15,776 bases of DNA from an uncultured Leucobacter sp. Its GTDB lineage: Bacteria; Actinomycetota; Actinomycetes; Actinomycetales; Microbacteriaceae. Within the stretch, counting starts at the first letter, position 1; every line of letters begins with the position of its first letter. The notes beneath the pieces were generated by a model. It ran no database searches. It was not told the DNA's origin and was given only the letters and a program-made list of their open reading frames with translations. Shown piece after piece: positions 1-7,544 of the stretch. Made by a program: the position numbers and the translations under genes. The DNA lies in contig CAMFIY010000018.1 of assembly GCA_945952575.1 (NCBI GenBank), positions 1-15,776 of the forward strand, in the 5' to 3' direction.

Positions 1-66
1 CATGCGCAGGACGTGAAGAGCCTGGTCAACCGCATGAAGGTGAGCGGCGGCGGGCACCTCCTCTAG
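1..66 (+). CDS. C-terminal end of an unidentified protein (5' end outside the window)
   Basis: An open frame runs from the first base to the TAG at 64-66 and gives 21 residues, with the segment DVKSLVNRMK followed by a Gly-rich end SGGGHLL. This is too short to assign to a family. It is treated as a real gene end because the frame stops only 10 bases before the lysS stop codon on the other strand, the usual tail-to-tail arrangement, and because no other gene accounts for these bases. Which frame is coding cannot be proved from 66 bases. Confidence 0.4.
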   Translation, partial: HAQDVKSLVNRMKVSGGGHLL

Positions 67-76
67 GGCGCGCGGG

Positions 77-1633
77 CTACTTCACGAGGGGGAAGAGGAT
101 CGTCTCGCGGATCCCGAGCCCGGTGAGCGCCATCAGCAGGCGGTCCATCCCCATGCCCATGCCGCCCGACGGCGGCATCCCGTGCTCGAGCGCGCGCAGG
201 AACTCCTCGTCGATCCCCATGGCCTCGTCATCGCCGCGCGCCGCCTCGGCCGCCTGCTGCGTGAAGCGCTCGCGCTGGACGACGGGATCGACGAGCTCGG
301 AGTAGCCGGTCGCCAGCTCGAAGCCGCGCACGTAGAGATCCCACTTCTCGACCACACCCGGAATGGAGCGGTGATGCCGGGTCAGCGGGCTCGTCTCGAC
401 CGGGAAGTCCATCACGAAGGTCGGGGTCGTGAGGCCGTCCTTCACGAAGTGCTCCCACAGCTCCTCCACCAGCTTGCCGTGGTTCGGCAGCTTCACCTCG
501 ACGCCCTCGGCGTCCGCGATCGACTGCAGCTCCGCGACCGAGGTCTCCGGTGTGATCTCGCGGCCGGCCGCCGCGGAGAGCGTGCCGTACATCGAGATGC
601 GATCCCAGTCGCCGCCGAGGTCGAAGAGCGTGCCGTCGGCCCACTTCACGACGTGCGTGCCCTCTCGGTCGGTGCCGGCGTTCGCGGCGAGCGCCGCATT
701 CTGCACGAGTGCCTGAGTGAGGTCCGCGATCCCGTTGTAGTCCGTGTACGCCTGGTAGGACTCGAGCATCGCGAACTCGGGACTGTGGGTCGAGTCGGCG
801 CCCTCGTTGCGGAAGTTGCGGTTGATCTCGAAGACGCGCTCGAGGCCGCCGACCGCGGCCCGCTTGAGGAACAGCTCCGGCGCGATGCGGAGATAGAGCT
901 TCGTGTCGAAGGCATTCGATCGTGTGACGAAGGGGCGGGCCGAGGCGCCGCCGTGCATCGTCTGCAGCATGGGGGTCTCCACCTCGATGAACCCGCGCTC
1001 CGCGAAGGTCTGCCGCAGGCTCGCCATGGTGCGCGCGCGGGTGACGACGTTCGTCCGCGCCTGCTCGCGCTGGATGAGATCGAGGTAGCGCTGGCGCACC
1101 CGGGTCTCCTCGTTCAGCTCCGCGTACATGTTGGGCAGAGGGGCGAGCGCTTTCGCGGCGATCCGCCACTCATCGACCATGATCGAGAGCTCGCCGCGGC
1201 GGCTCGAGATCACCTCGCCGCGCACGAACAGATGATCGCCGAGATCGACGAGCTCCTTGTAGCGCGCGAGTGACTCCTCGCCCACGCCGGCGAGACTGAT
1301 CATGGCCTGGATCCGGGTGCCGTCACCCGCCTGGAGCGCTGCGAAGCAGAGCTTGCCGGTGTTGCGCTGGAACACGACGCGGCCGGCCAGACCGACCGTC
1401 TCACCGCTCTGGCTGTCCGGGGTCTCCTCGAGATGCCCCCACTTCGCGCGCACCTCGGGGATCGTCGCCGTCACGGGCACGGCAACCGGATAAGCGCCGC
1501 CGCCGAGCTCGGCGCCGTCGTTCAACCGATCGCGCTTCTCGAGGCGCACGCGCTTCTGCTCGAAGACATCGGCTTCGCTCAGGGCATCGGCGTTCTCGGG
1601 CGCAGGCTGGGCGCTTGCGGGCTGCTCACTCAT
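77..1633 (-). CDS. lysS: Lysine--tRNA ligase (class II), LysS
   Basis: Charges tRNA-Lys with lysine in the cytoplasm. The 518-residue product has an N-terminal OB-fold anticodon-binding domain (about 80-160, with VGLAGRVVFQRNTGKLCF) and a class II catalytic core: motif 1 around 214-224 (GFIEVETPMLQ), the lysine-pocket block at 228-258 (GGASARPF, YLRIAPELFLKR), motif 2 at 274-291 (FRNEGADSTHSPEFAMLE) and motif 3 at 485-505 ending GMGMGMDRLLMALTG. The EKWDLYVRGFELATGYSEL and GDDEAM segments match the actinobacterial LysS type as I remember it. About 50 residues precede the conserved region, so length is near the family norm. ATG at 1633 is chosen because GGAGGA (1644-1649) lies 10 bases upstream; an in-frame GTG at 1660 would add nine residues. 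Divergent from the exporter gene, with an 88-base gap. In many actinobacteria panC lies just upstream of this gene; here it does not. Confidence 0.96.
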   Translation of the reverse strand: MSEQPASAQPAPENADALSEADVFEQKRVRLEKRDRLNDGAELGGGAYPVAVPVTATIPEVRAKWGHLEETPDSQSGETVGLAGRVVFQRNTGKLCFAALQAGDGTRIQAMISLAGVGEESLARYKELVDLGDHLFVRGEVISSRRGELSIMVDEWRIAAKALAPLPNMYAELNEETRVRQRYLDLIQREQARTNVVTRARTMASLRQTFAERGFIEVETPMLQTMHGGASARPFVTRSNAFDTKLYLRIAPELFLKRAAVGGLERVFEINRNFRNEGADSTHSPEFAMLESYQAYTDYNGIADLTQALVQNAALAANAGTDREGTHVVKWADGTLFDLGGDWDRISMYGTLSAAAGREITPETSVAELQSIADAEGVEVKLPNHGKLVEELWEHFVKDGLTTPTFVMDFPVETSPLTRHHRSIPGVVEKWDLYVRGFELATGYSELVDPVVQRERFTQQAAEAARGDDEAMGIDEEFLRALEHGMPPSGGMGMGMDRLLMALTGLGIRETILFPLVK

Positions 1634-1643
1634 GTGGGGCGGA

Positions 1644-1676
1644 TCCTCCGGTGTAGGCACGGGCGCCTCAAGTCTA
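1644..1676 (-). promoter_or_regulatory. Putative lysS promoter -10 and ribosome binding site
   Basis: Reading the minus strand, TAGACT (plus 1671-1676) fits a -10 box. It would start transcription near 1664 and give a leader of about 30 bases containing GGAGGA (plus 1644-1649), 10 bases before the ATG at 1633. No convincing -35 box is visible. The same placement would put the in-frame GTG at 1660 almost at the 5' end, so a near-leaderless start there cannot be excluded. Confidence 0.4.
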
Positions 1677-1709
1677 TTCGAGGCGGATGCGGGATCGACG
1701 CCCCCCGGC

Positions 1710-1724
1710 TACTATCGCAGCGTG
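1710..1724 (+). promoter_or_regulatory. Putative -10 box of a leaderless start for the exporter gene
   Basis: TACTAT (1710-1715) is followed by six bases and then the GTG at 1722. A -10 box normally ends 6-7 bases before the transcription start, so the mRNA would begin at or next to the start codon. No Shine-Dalgarno sequence precedes the GTG. The -35 region is not recognisable. Confidence 0.5.
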
Positions 1725-2909
1725 TCCCCTTCCCCGCAGCGCCTCACCCGGGGCCTGCTCACGGCCCTCGGCCTGGTCGCGGCGACGAGCGCCATCGCCA
1801 CGGATCTCTACATCTCGTCGATTCCGAGCATCGCGGCGGATCTGCACACCTCGACCTCGCAGGTGCAGCTCACCCTCTCGCTCTTCTTCTTCGGGGTCGG
1901 CGCGGGGCAGCTGATCCTCGGCCCGCTCTCCGATTCGCTCGGCCGGCGACCGGTCCTGATCGGCGGCCTCGCGGTCTTCGCCGCCGCCGGGATCGCGACG
2001 ATCTTCACCCCGAGCATCGAGGTGCTCATCGCACTGCGCCTGGTGCAGGGGCTCTCCGGATCCGTCGGGATGGTGCTCGCGCGGGCCATCGCCGCCGATC
2101 TGAGCACGGGTGAGACCGCGGTGCGCGCGCTGAGTCTGATCGCGATGGTCGTCGGCCTCGGGCCGCTGCTCGCCCCGCCTCTCGGCGGGCTCATGCACGA
2201 GCTCTGGGGCTGGCGCTGGGTGCTCGCGACGCTCGCGGCCATCTCGGTCGCGATGCTGGTCGTCGCCTGGCGAGTGGTCCCGGAATCCCTGCCGCCGGAG
2301 CGCCGTCTGCCGCACGGAGTGCTGAGCACGCTCCGCCCCTTCGGCGAGCTGCTGCGCGACCGGGCCTTCGTCGTGCTGCTCCTCGTCAACGCTCTCGGCT
2401 TCACCGCGATGATCTCCTACATCTCGGCCTCGCCCTTCGTCGGGCAGCACCTGCTGGGCATGTCCCCGCTCGCGTATGCCCTCGCCTTCTCCGCCGGGGC
2501 CTCCGCGATCCTGATCGCGAATCTCCTGAACGCTCGGATCGCGCCGCGGGTCGGCCCCGCGCGCATGCTGGCGATCGGTGCGGGGATCCTCCTCCTCGGG
2601 AGCCTCGGGATGCTCGCGTTCACGGTCACGGGGTCGCTGACGCCCGCCGCCTTCGTGGCCTGCGCATTCACCCTGACGGGCGGTGCGGGCTTCACGATGT
2701 CGAACGCCAGCGCGCTCGCCCTGGCCCGGGCCGGGCGGGCCCGAGGCTCCGGCGCCGCGCTGCTGGGCACCGCGCAGTTCGCACTCGGCGGCAGCGCCGC
2801 GCCGATGGTCGGCCTCTGGGGCGAAGGCACCGCGCTGCCGATGGGGGTGATCGTCGCAGGAGCGGCGGTGCTGTCCGCCGCGTGCGCGGCGATCGCCGTT
2901 CGACGCTAG
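1722..2909 (+). CDS. MFS multidrug efflux transporter, Bcr/CflA family
   Basis: A 395-residue inner-membrane protein, probably a proton-driven drug or metabolite exporter of the 12-helix DHA1 type. Family marks: TM1 ends with TDLYISSIPSIAADL (28-41), equivalent to the acidic residue plus Tyr of Bcr/CflA proteins; TM2 leads into the MFS motif A GPLSDSLGRRPVL (67-79); TM4 carries RLVQG (106-110). A hydrophilic loop at 185-210 separates the two six-helix halves. Length is usual for the family. The frame is open back to 1632, but GTG at 1722 is preferred: the upstream residues are Gly/Ser/Pro-rich with no membrane or family character, and a TACTAT box lies just before this GTG. It stands alone, divergent from lysS and convergent with the DUF2520 gene. 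Substrate unknown. Confidence 0.9.
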   Translation: MSPSPQRLTRGLLTALGLVAATSAIATDLYISSIPSIAADLHTSTSQVQLTLSLFFFGVGAGQLILGPLSDSLGRRPVLIGGLAVFAAAGIATIFTPSIEVLIALRLVQGLSGSVGMVLARAIAADLSTGETAVRALSLIAMVVGLGPLLAPPLGGLMHELWGWRWVLATLAAISVAMLVVAWRVVPESLPPERRLPHGVLSTLRPFGELLRDRAFVVLLLVNALGFTAMISYISASPFVGQHLLGMSPLAYALAFSAGASAILIANLLNARIAPRVGPARMLAIGAGILLLGSLGMLAFTVTGSLTPAAFVACAFTLTGGAGFTMSNASALALARAGRARGSGAALLGTAQFALGGSAAPMVGLWGEGTALPMGVIVAGAAVLSAACAAIAVRR

Positions 2910-2921
2910 CGCATGTCCGCC

Positions 2922-2948
2922 CAATCCTCGCCTGCTGCACGAGGATTG
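2922..2948. terminator. Hairpin between convergent exporter and DUF2520 genes
   Basis: CAATCCTCG (2922-2930) and CGAGGATTG (2940-2948) form a perfect 9-bp stem with a 9-base loop. It lies 12 bases after the exporter stop and 26 bases after the DUF2520 stop on the other strand, so it could end transcription from both sides. There is no T-run on either side, as is common in high-GC actinobacteria. Confidence 0.65.
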
Positions 2949-2974
2949 AGCAGACACGCCCGAGCGCCCCGCAC

Positions 2975-3667
2975 TCAGTCGGCGAAGCGGCCCAACTCCT
3001 CCTCGACGGCAGCACGCACGAGCGCGCCGAGCAGATGATCCGGCCGCTCGACCCCGATCCCCTGCAAGGACTCGGCGGCCTGGCGCACCACCGCGCGAGA
3101 GAACTCCCCGGCCGCGCCGAGCGTCTCCGCGTAGGCCGGTCGATCGGCATCGGCGACGACTACCGGCTCCGCGCCCATCTCGACGGCGAGCGCCTGCCCG
3201 ATCGGCAGCACCGGCGCGGGTGCGGTCACGGCGACCGTGCTCCCGGCGAGCCTGGTCAGGTCGAGACTGGTGCCGGTGAAGACGAGTGCCGGGTGCAGCG
3301 CGAGCGGGATCACCCCGGCGGCCAGCGCCGCCGCGAACACGCTGTGCCCGTGCTCGGGCGCCGTGTGCACGGCGAGCTGGCCCGGCTGCCAGGCGCCGGT
3401 CTCGGCGAGCCCGTCGATCAGCCCGGGCAGCTCCGATCCGGGCACCGCGAGCAGCACGAGCTCACTGCGGCGCACGACCTCGGGCACGCCGAGGATCGGC
3501 ACGCCGGGAAGCAGCGACTCGGCGCGTTCACGGCTCTCCGCGCTGATCGCGCTCACGCCGGTGATCGCGTGCCCCGCCCCCGCGAGGGCGAGGGCGAGCA
3601 CCGGGCCGACCCGGCCGGCGCCGATCAGCCCGATCCCGAGACGGCCGGACCGCTCCGCGGTGCTCAC
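2975..3667 (-). CDS. DUF2520 / Rossmann-like NAD(P)-binding protein
   Basis: A 230-residue cytosolic protein. The N-terminus holds a Rossmann dinucleotide-binding turn, GLIGAGRVG (13-21), a second strand with VSAIS (38-42), and VLLAVPGSELPGLI (71-84), as in 6-phosphogluconate-dehydrogenase-like folds. The segment LALHPALVFTGTSLDL (122-137) corresponds to the HP...F block of the DUF2520 C-terminal domain, and an all-helical tail follows. Relatives are usually nearer 290 residues, so this one is rather short. No reaction is established; related genes often lie next to panC, but no panC is present here. GTG at 3667 is chosen because it overlaps the stop of the PH-domain gene as GTGA and has AGGGAG ten bases upstream, implying translational coupling. 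It is the last gene of that transcript. Confidence 0.85.
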   Translation of the reverse strand: MSTAERSGRLGIGLIGAGRVGPVLALALAGAGHAITGVSAISAESRERAESLLPGVPILGVPEVVRRSELVLLAVPGSELPGLIDGLAETGAWQPGQLAVHTAPEHGHSVFAAALAAGVIPLALHPALVFTGTSLDLTRLAGSTVAVTAPAPVLPIGQALAVEMGAEPVVVADADRPAYAETLGAAGEFSRAVVRQAAESLQGIGVERPDHLLGALVRAAVEEELGRFAD

Positions 3668-5391
3668 GAGCCGTGAGCTCCCTGACGCCGCCCGGAGTCG
3701 TGCGCCCCGAAGCCGCGCATCTCGGAACCGTGCGCCTCCGCCCCCTGCACCGCGACGATCGTCGCGGAGAGCCGGTCGAAGAGCTCCTGCGCGTCGGCGA
3801 GGGCGATCCCGCGCACCTCGGTGTGCGCCGGGCCGAGCACCGTGTGCGTCTGCAGCGTCGCCAGCCCCAGCGGCAGGTGCACCAGCGGGCGGCGGAACAG
3901 GAGCGATTGCACCCGGACGATCGGGACGATGGAGAGCGCGCGCGTCATCGCTCCGCGCCGGATCCGCAACGCCGAGACCTGGCCCTCGCCGACGAGCCGC
4001 AAGCCGGTGCGGCGTCGGGCGAACCAGAGCACCCAACCGGCTCGCGGGCCGGCCCCCACGAAGCCCGCCCCGTTTCCGGAGAGGGCGTCGCGCAGCTCCG
4101 CCTCACCCGCCTCCGCGACGATCGAGTTCGGCAACAGGGTCTCGATCACGCGCAGCACATCGGACTCGAAGCCCACCGGCAGGACCAGATTCGCGACAGA
4201 CCCCTGGCCGCCCTGGGCGGCACTGTGCCCGGCGGTCGTGACGCGGACCTGCCACCAGCCGAAGGGCCGCCAGAAGAGGGGCTGGCGCGCCTCGACCGCG
4301 TGGATCCGGCCGAGCGGGAGCGTCTCGGTATTGGTCGCGGTCAGCCCGGCGCCGACCCTCACCGAGTCGGCTCCGCGGGAGAGCGTGAAGCCCCAGCCGC
4401 GGTTGAATCCGCGGAAGCCGATGCCGATCGCCGCGAGCGCGAACGGGATCAGCAGCGTGAGGAAGAAGGGCTCGACGAGCACGCCCGCGACGACGCTGGC
4501 GACGGAGAGCAGCACGAAGATGCTGAACTCCCAGCTGAGGACGACGCTGCCGATCAGACGACCGGGCGGCACCGTCACGAGCATGCCCGCCGCGGTCGCC
4601 TCGGCGTCGACATCCGCGTCCGAGAAGTCCTCGAGCCGCCGATCGAGATCCTGGAGCCTCTCCGACCGCGGCGCTCCGTCACCGGGAGCGCCGGGGACCC
4701 GGGGAGCAGCGGCGACGAGACCGAGGTCACCCGCGGCCGGATCCTGAACCTGAGACGTCCCGGAGGTCGCGCTCCGGGACACGGCGCCCTGGGACACCGC
4801 GGCGCGGCGCAGGATCTGCTCGCGCACCGTCTTCGCGTCCCGATAGCCGAGATAGGCGAGCACGACCTTGCCGCCCTGACCGCCGGTCTGCACCTCGACC
4901 TGGGTCAGGCCGAGCGCGCGCGCCAGCAGCGGGCGCTGCAGGTTCACGCTCTGGATCCGATCCAGCGGTGCGCGCCGATGCTGCCGGAAGAGGACGCCGC
5001 TGCGAGACTCGACGGCCTCCCCGGAGATGCGGTAGGTGTGGAAGCGCCAGGAGAGCCAGGCGAAGAAGACGATCAGCAGGATCACGACCAGGACGCCGAC
5101 GAGCGCGAGCACGACGAAGCCCTGCTCGACGACCATGTCGATGAAATCGCCCGCGGGTTCGGGCTCGGCGCTCGCGAACTGCTGACCGAAGAACAGCCCG
5201 ATCAGGCGATCCCGCAGATTGGCGATGACGATGCCGGCGACCACGATCGCGACGAGCCCGCCGCGCAGCAGCGGGGAGAGCGGGTGGAGCCGCAGCCAGG
5301 GAGCCTCCTCACCGGATGCGCCTGCGCCCGGAGCCTCGCTCGGTTCCGCCTCGGGCCGACCGCGCTCCGGCGACGGATCGGCGTGACTCAC
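3664..5391 (-). CDS. YdbT-like membrane protein with three bacterial PH (DUF304) domains
   Basis: A 575-residue integral membrane protein. An acidic, Pro-rich N-terminal tail (1-32) is followed by two helices (about 42-60 and 91-115), a first bPH_2 domain (about 115-196, with FRQHRRAPLDRIQSVNLQRP and LGLTQVEVQTGG), a polar linker (200-275), two more helices (285-304, 308-326), a second bPH_2 domain (333-420, with LPLGRIHAVEARQPL) and a third (462-545, with IVPIVRVQSLLFRRPLVHLP). The layout matches E. coli YdbT and relatives, usually paired with a one-domain YdbS protein as here; molecular function is unknown. GTG at 5391 overlaps the preceding stop as GTGA. An open frame extends upstream to 5850 but overlaps the ydbS-like gene and lacks family character. 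The last 25 residues carry a small His repeat. Confidence 0.88.
   Translation of the reverse strand: MSHADPSPERGRPEAEPSEAPGAGASGEEAPWLRLHPLSPLLRGGLVAIVVAGIVIANLRDRLIGLFFGQQFASAEPEPAGDFIDMVVEQGFVVLALVGVLVVILLIVFFAWLSWRFHTYRISGEAVESRSGVLFRQHRRAPLDRIQSVNLQRPLLARALGLTQVEVQTGGQGGKVVLAYLGYRDAKTVREQILRRAAVSQGAVSRSATSGTSQVQDPAAGDLGLVAAAPRVPGAPGDGAPRSERLQDLDRRLEDFSDADVDAEATAAGMLVTVPPGRLIGSVVLSWEFSIFVLLSVASVVAGVLVEPFFLTLLIPFALAAIGIGFRGFNRGWGFTLSRGADSVRVGAGLTATNTETLPLGRIHAVEARQPLFWRPFGWWQVRVTTAGHSAAQGGQGSVANLVLPVGFESDVLRVIETLLPNSIVAEAGEAELRDALSGNGAGFVGAGPRAGWVLWFARRRTGLRLVGEGQVSALRIRRGAMTRALSIVPIVRVQSLLFRRPLVHLPLGLATLQTHTVLGPAHTEVRGIALADAQELFDRLSATIVAVQGAEAHGSEMRGFGAHDSGRRQGAHGS
3667..3738 (-). repeat. 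Degenerate AHGS/AHDS repeat in the YdbT-like C-terminus
   Basis: The C-terminal tail contains AEAHGS (551-556), GAHDS (562-566) and GAHGS (571-575). The DNA units are similar but not identical (for example GCGCACGGTTCC, GCGCACGACTCC, GCTCACGGCTCG). It looks like a short local duplication in a tail outside the third PH domain. Confidence 0.5.
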
Positions 5392-5987
5392 AGGCCGGAC
5401 CGCCGGGTCTCGGCGAGCTGCACCAGGCGATCGCGCAGCGCCTCGGCCTCGGCCAGCCTCAACCCCGGCAGATTCACCCCGGTCGCCGCACTCGCGGTGA
5501 CGAACTTGAGCGTCGCGAGACCGAGCACCCTGAGGATCGGGCCGCGCGTCAGATCGACGAGCTGCAGCCGCCCGTAGGGCACGGCGATGACGCGCTCGAA
5601 CATGATGCCGCGCCGGAACAGCAGGTCGTCCTCGCGCAGCACGTAACCGATCGCGCGCACGCGGCGAAACGCGAGCACGGCGTTCACCAGCAGCACCGCG
5701 ACGACGACCGCGAGCGCGACCTGGAAGAAGACGGGGGGCCGCCGGTCGGGCAGGACCGTGACCAGCACGAATGCCGCGGCGACGACGAGCGTCATCAGCA
5801 GATTGCCGGCGAGATCGGCCCAGGCGTAGCTCGGGGAGACGCGCTGCCACGGCTGCTCGCGATTGGGCCAGTCGGCTCCGCTCGGATCCGGACGGTTCGG
5901 ATCCGAACCGCTCGGGGTCGCCTCTGCCGAACCGGATCCTACCGCGGCCGATCCGTGCTGATCCTGCCCCATCTGCTGCTCAATCAC
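5388..5987 (-). CDS. YdbS-like membrane protein with one bacterial PH (DUF304) domain
   Basis: A 199-residue protein if it starts at the GTG at 5987. A 45-residue hydrophilic, Pro/Ser/Asp-rich N-terminus precedes two membrane helices (about 63-81 and 87-106) and a bPH_2 domain (about 110-188) with RRGIMFERVIAVPYGRLQLV, LGLATLKFVTA and NLPGL, the typical YdbS pattern. It is the first gene of a three-gene unit with the YdbT-like and DUF2520 genes, all joined by GTGA overlaps. Start choice: ATG at 5996 is also in frame, but TAGAAT at 5995-6000 overlaps it and lies exactly seven bases before GTG 5987, matching other leaderless starts in this window; ATG 5972 is a third option. No Shine-Dalgarno sequence precedes any of them. 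Function unknown; presumably forms a membrane complex with the YdbT-like protein. Confidence 0.85.
   Translation of the reverse strand: MIEQQMGQDQHGSAAVGSGSAEATPSGSDPNRPDPSGADWPNREQPWQRVSPSYAWADLAGNLLMTLVVAAAFVLVTVLPDRRPPVFFQVALAVVVAVLLVNAVLAFRRVRAIGYVLREDDLLFRRGIMFERVIAVPYGRLQLVDLTRGPILRVLGLATLKFVTASAATGVNLPGLRLAEAEALRDRLVQLAETRRSGL
5893..5910. repeat. Perfect 18-bp palindrome inside the YdbS-like gene
   Basis: CGGTTCGGATCCGAACCG reads the same on both strands. It lies 78-95 bases inside the gene, in the low-complexity linker coding region, and GGATCC occurs three times close together (5884-5889, 5899-5904, 5934-5939). It could be an operator, an RNA hairpin, or a by-product of repetitive Asp-Pro/Ser-Gly codons. 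Confidence 0.6.
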
Positions 5988-6000
5988 GAGCTTCATTCTA
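5985..6000 (-). promoter_or_regulatory. Putative -10 box of a leaderless start for the YdbS-like gene
   Basis: On the minus strand TAGAAT (plus 5995-6000) differs from TATAAT at one base and is followed by seven bases and GTG (5987-5985). This gives the YdbS-YdbT-DUF2520 unit its own promoter directly after the terminator hairpin of the permease gene. No clear -35 box. Confidence 0.45.
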
Positions 6001-6043
6001 AGAGGTCGCGCCGAGAGGGGCGCCACTGGGGCGCGGGAACGCC

Positions 6044-6084
6044 GAACGCCGACGGCGACGCTCGATCGGTCGTCGTCGGCGTTC
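6044..6084 (-). terminator. Strong hairpin downstream of the permease gene
   Basis: 6044-6059 (GAACGCCGACGGCGAC) pairs with 6069-6084 (GTCGTCGTCGGCGTTC) over 16 positions, with a single G-T wobble and a 9-base loop. It begins 17 bases past the permease stop on the minus strand and ends before the promoter of the next unit, so it most likely isolates the two transcripts. No T-run follows. Confidence 0.75.
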
Positions 6085-6101
6085 AGCCGGGAAGCCGCGG
6101 A

Positions 6102-7523
6102 TCAGTCGACGTCGGCCCCCTCCGGCACCTTGTTGAAGCCCGTCACGGGCTGATTCTCGTCGAACGAGGCGACCCGCTTCCTGAATCCGCGCGTGATCAC
6201 GAGCAGGTAGACGAACCCGATCGCGGTCCAGATGAGGCCGCCGATGAGCGCGTCGGCGTGCAGGTTCACCCAGAGCAGACCGGTCAGCAGCGTACCGATC
6301 ACCGGCATGACGATGTAGTTGAAGATGTCCTTCGGGGTCTTGCGCAGGCCCTTGCGGTACGCGAACCAGGCGATCACCGAGATGTTCACGAACGTGAAGG
6401 CGATCAGGGCGCCGAAGTTGATGAACGCGGCGATCATCTCGAGCGTGAACGCGATCGCGAGCATGCAGATGGCGCCGGTGAGCACGATGTTGAACGTCGG
6501 CGTGTGCGTCCGGGGGTTGATGTAGCCGAACACGCGCTTCGGGAGCACGTTGTTGCGGCCCATCACGAGCAGCATGCGGGAGACCGAGGCGTGCGAGGCG
6601 AGGCCCGAGGCGATCGAGGCGGCGAATCCGGCCGCGGTGAGCACTGCCGAGAGCGTCTTCCCGCCCACCAGCTCGCCGATGATCGGCAGCGTGCTGTCCT
6701 CGACGAACTGCATGTCTCCGCCCGGCGCGAACTCGTTCCAATCCGGGAAGCGCAGCTGGGTGAAATAGCTGGAGATGAGGAAGATGGCGCCGCCGAGCAG
6801 CACCGTGTAGAGGATCGCCTTCGGCATGATCCGCGGATGCTTCGCCTCTTCCGCGTACATGGTCACCGCGTCGAAGCCGATGAACGAGAAGCAGACGATG
6901 GTCGCGCCGGCGAGCACGGCGCCGAACTCGACCCCGCTGTGGAAGAACGGCTGCACGGACACGACGCCACCGACACCCGCACCGCCCGAGAGCTGCACGA
7001 ACACCATGACGACGAACACCGCCATGACGACGATCGAGAAGACCAGCAGGATCATGTTCACGTTCGAGGTGCCGCGCATCGTGAGATAGATGATGCCCGT
7101 CACCACGACGCAGTAGATGACCACCCAGATCCACCCGGGCACCGAGGGGAAGAACGCCTCGAGGTAGCTGCGGACGATGAGACAGTTCACCATCGGCAGC
7201 AGCATGTAGTCGATCAGGGAGGTCCATCCGACCATGAAGCCGAGGTTCGGGTGCATGGATTCGCGGACGTACGTGTAGGCCGACCCGGCGCTCGGGATCG
7301 CACCGGAGATCTTGCCGTAGCTGATCGCGGTGAACACCATGACGACGAGGGCGACGAGGTAGGCGAGGGGAACGACGTTGTTCGTATCCCGTGCGACCAT
7401 GCCGAAGGTGTCGAACACCACGGTCGGGGTCATGTAGCCGAGACCGAGGCCGACGATGGCCCAGAGCCCCAGGTTGCGCTTGAGCGTCGCCCCCTTGGGC
7501 GTGGCCGGTGCGGTTGTTGCCAT
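6102..7523 (-). CDS. APC-family permease, PuuP-like (probable putrescine/amine or amino acid importer)
   Basis: A 473-residue, about 12-helix inner-membrane symporter. It resembles E. coli PuuP along its whole length as I recall that sequence: VFDTFGMV (36-43), FTAISYGK (64-71), PSAGSAYTY (77-85), GFMVGWTSLIDYMLLP (95-110), GATIVCFSFIGFDAV (206-220), SGLASHASVSR (306-316), MGRNNVLPKRVFGY (321-334) and INFGALIAFTFVN (368-380). ATG at 7523 is chosen because GGAGAG lies just upstream (7527-7532) and the APC core begins soon after; the open frame continues to 7607 without family character. It splits a conserved actinobacterial order between DUF3180 and the PH-domain genes and has hairpins on both sides. 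No puu catabolic genes are nearby, so the substrate is inferred from similarity only; a related amine or amino acid is possible. Confidence 0.9.
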   Translation of the reverse strand: MATTAPATPKGATLKRNLGLWAIVGLGLGYMTPTVVFDTFGMVARDTNNVVPLAYLVALVVMVFTAISYGKISGAIPSAGSAYTYVRESMHPNLGFMVGWTSLIDYMLLPMVNCLIVRSYLEAFFPSVPGWIWVVIYCVVVTGIIYLTMRGTSNVNMILLVFSIVVMAVFVVMVFVQLSGGAGVGGVVSVQPFFHSGVEFGAVLAGATIVCFSFIGFDAVTMYAEEAKHPRIMPKAILYTVLLGGAIFLISSYFTQLRFPDWNEFAPGGDMQFVEDSTLPIIGELVGGKTLSAVLTAAGFAASIASGLASHASVSRMLLVMGRNNVLPKRVFGYINPRTHTPTFNIVLTGAICMLAIAFTLEMIAAFINFGALIAFTFVNISVIAWFAYRKGLRKTPKDIFNYIVMPVIGTLLTGLLWVNLHADALIGGLIWTAIGFVYLLVITRGFRKRVASFDENQPVTGFNKVPEGADVD

Positions 7524-7544
7524 GTTCTCTCCGTTGCAAACAGG

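Noticed and set aside
182..1273. 363-codon plus-strand open frame opposite lysS
   Set aside because: It is antisense to the conserved catalytic core of LysS, and its translation is rich in Arg/His/Leu/Glu with no domain. High GC content removes stops from the opposite strand.
77..1633. LysX (lysyl-phosphatidylglycerol synthase fused to LysRS) rather than LysS
   Set aside because: There is no N-terminal membrane or transferase domain, and the length (518 residues) fits plain LysS.
3673..5577. 634-codon plus-strand open frame opposite the YdbT-like gene
   Set aside because: Composition is charged low-complexity throughout, with no recognisable fold, while the minus strand encodes three clear PH domains.
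5392..5850. N-terminal extension of the YdbT-like protein
   Set aside because: It overlaps the YdbS-like gene in another frame, is Arg/Ala-rich, and the GTGA junction at 5388-5391 supplies a normal start.
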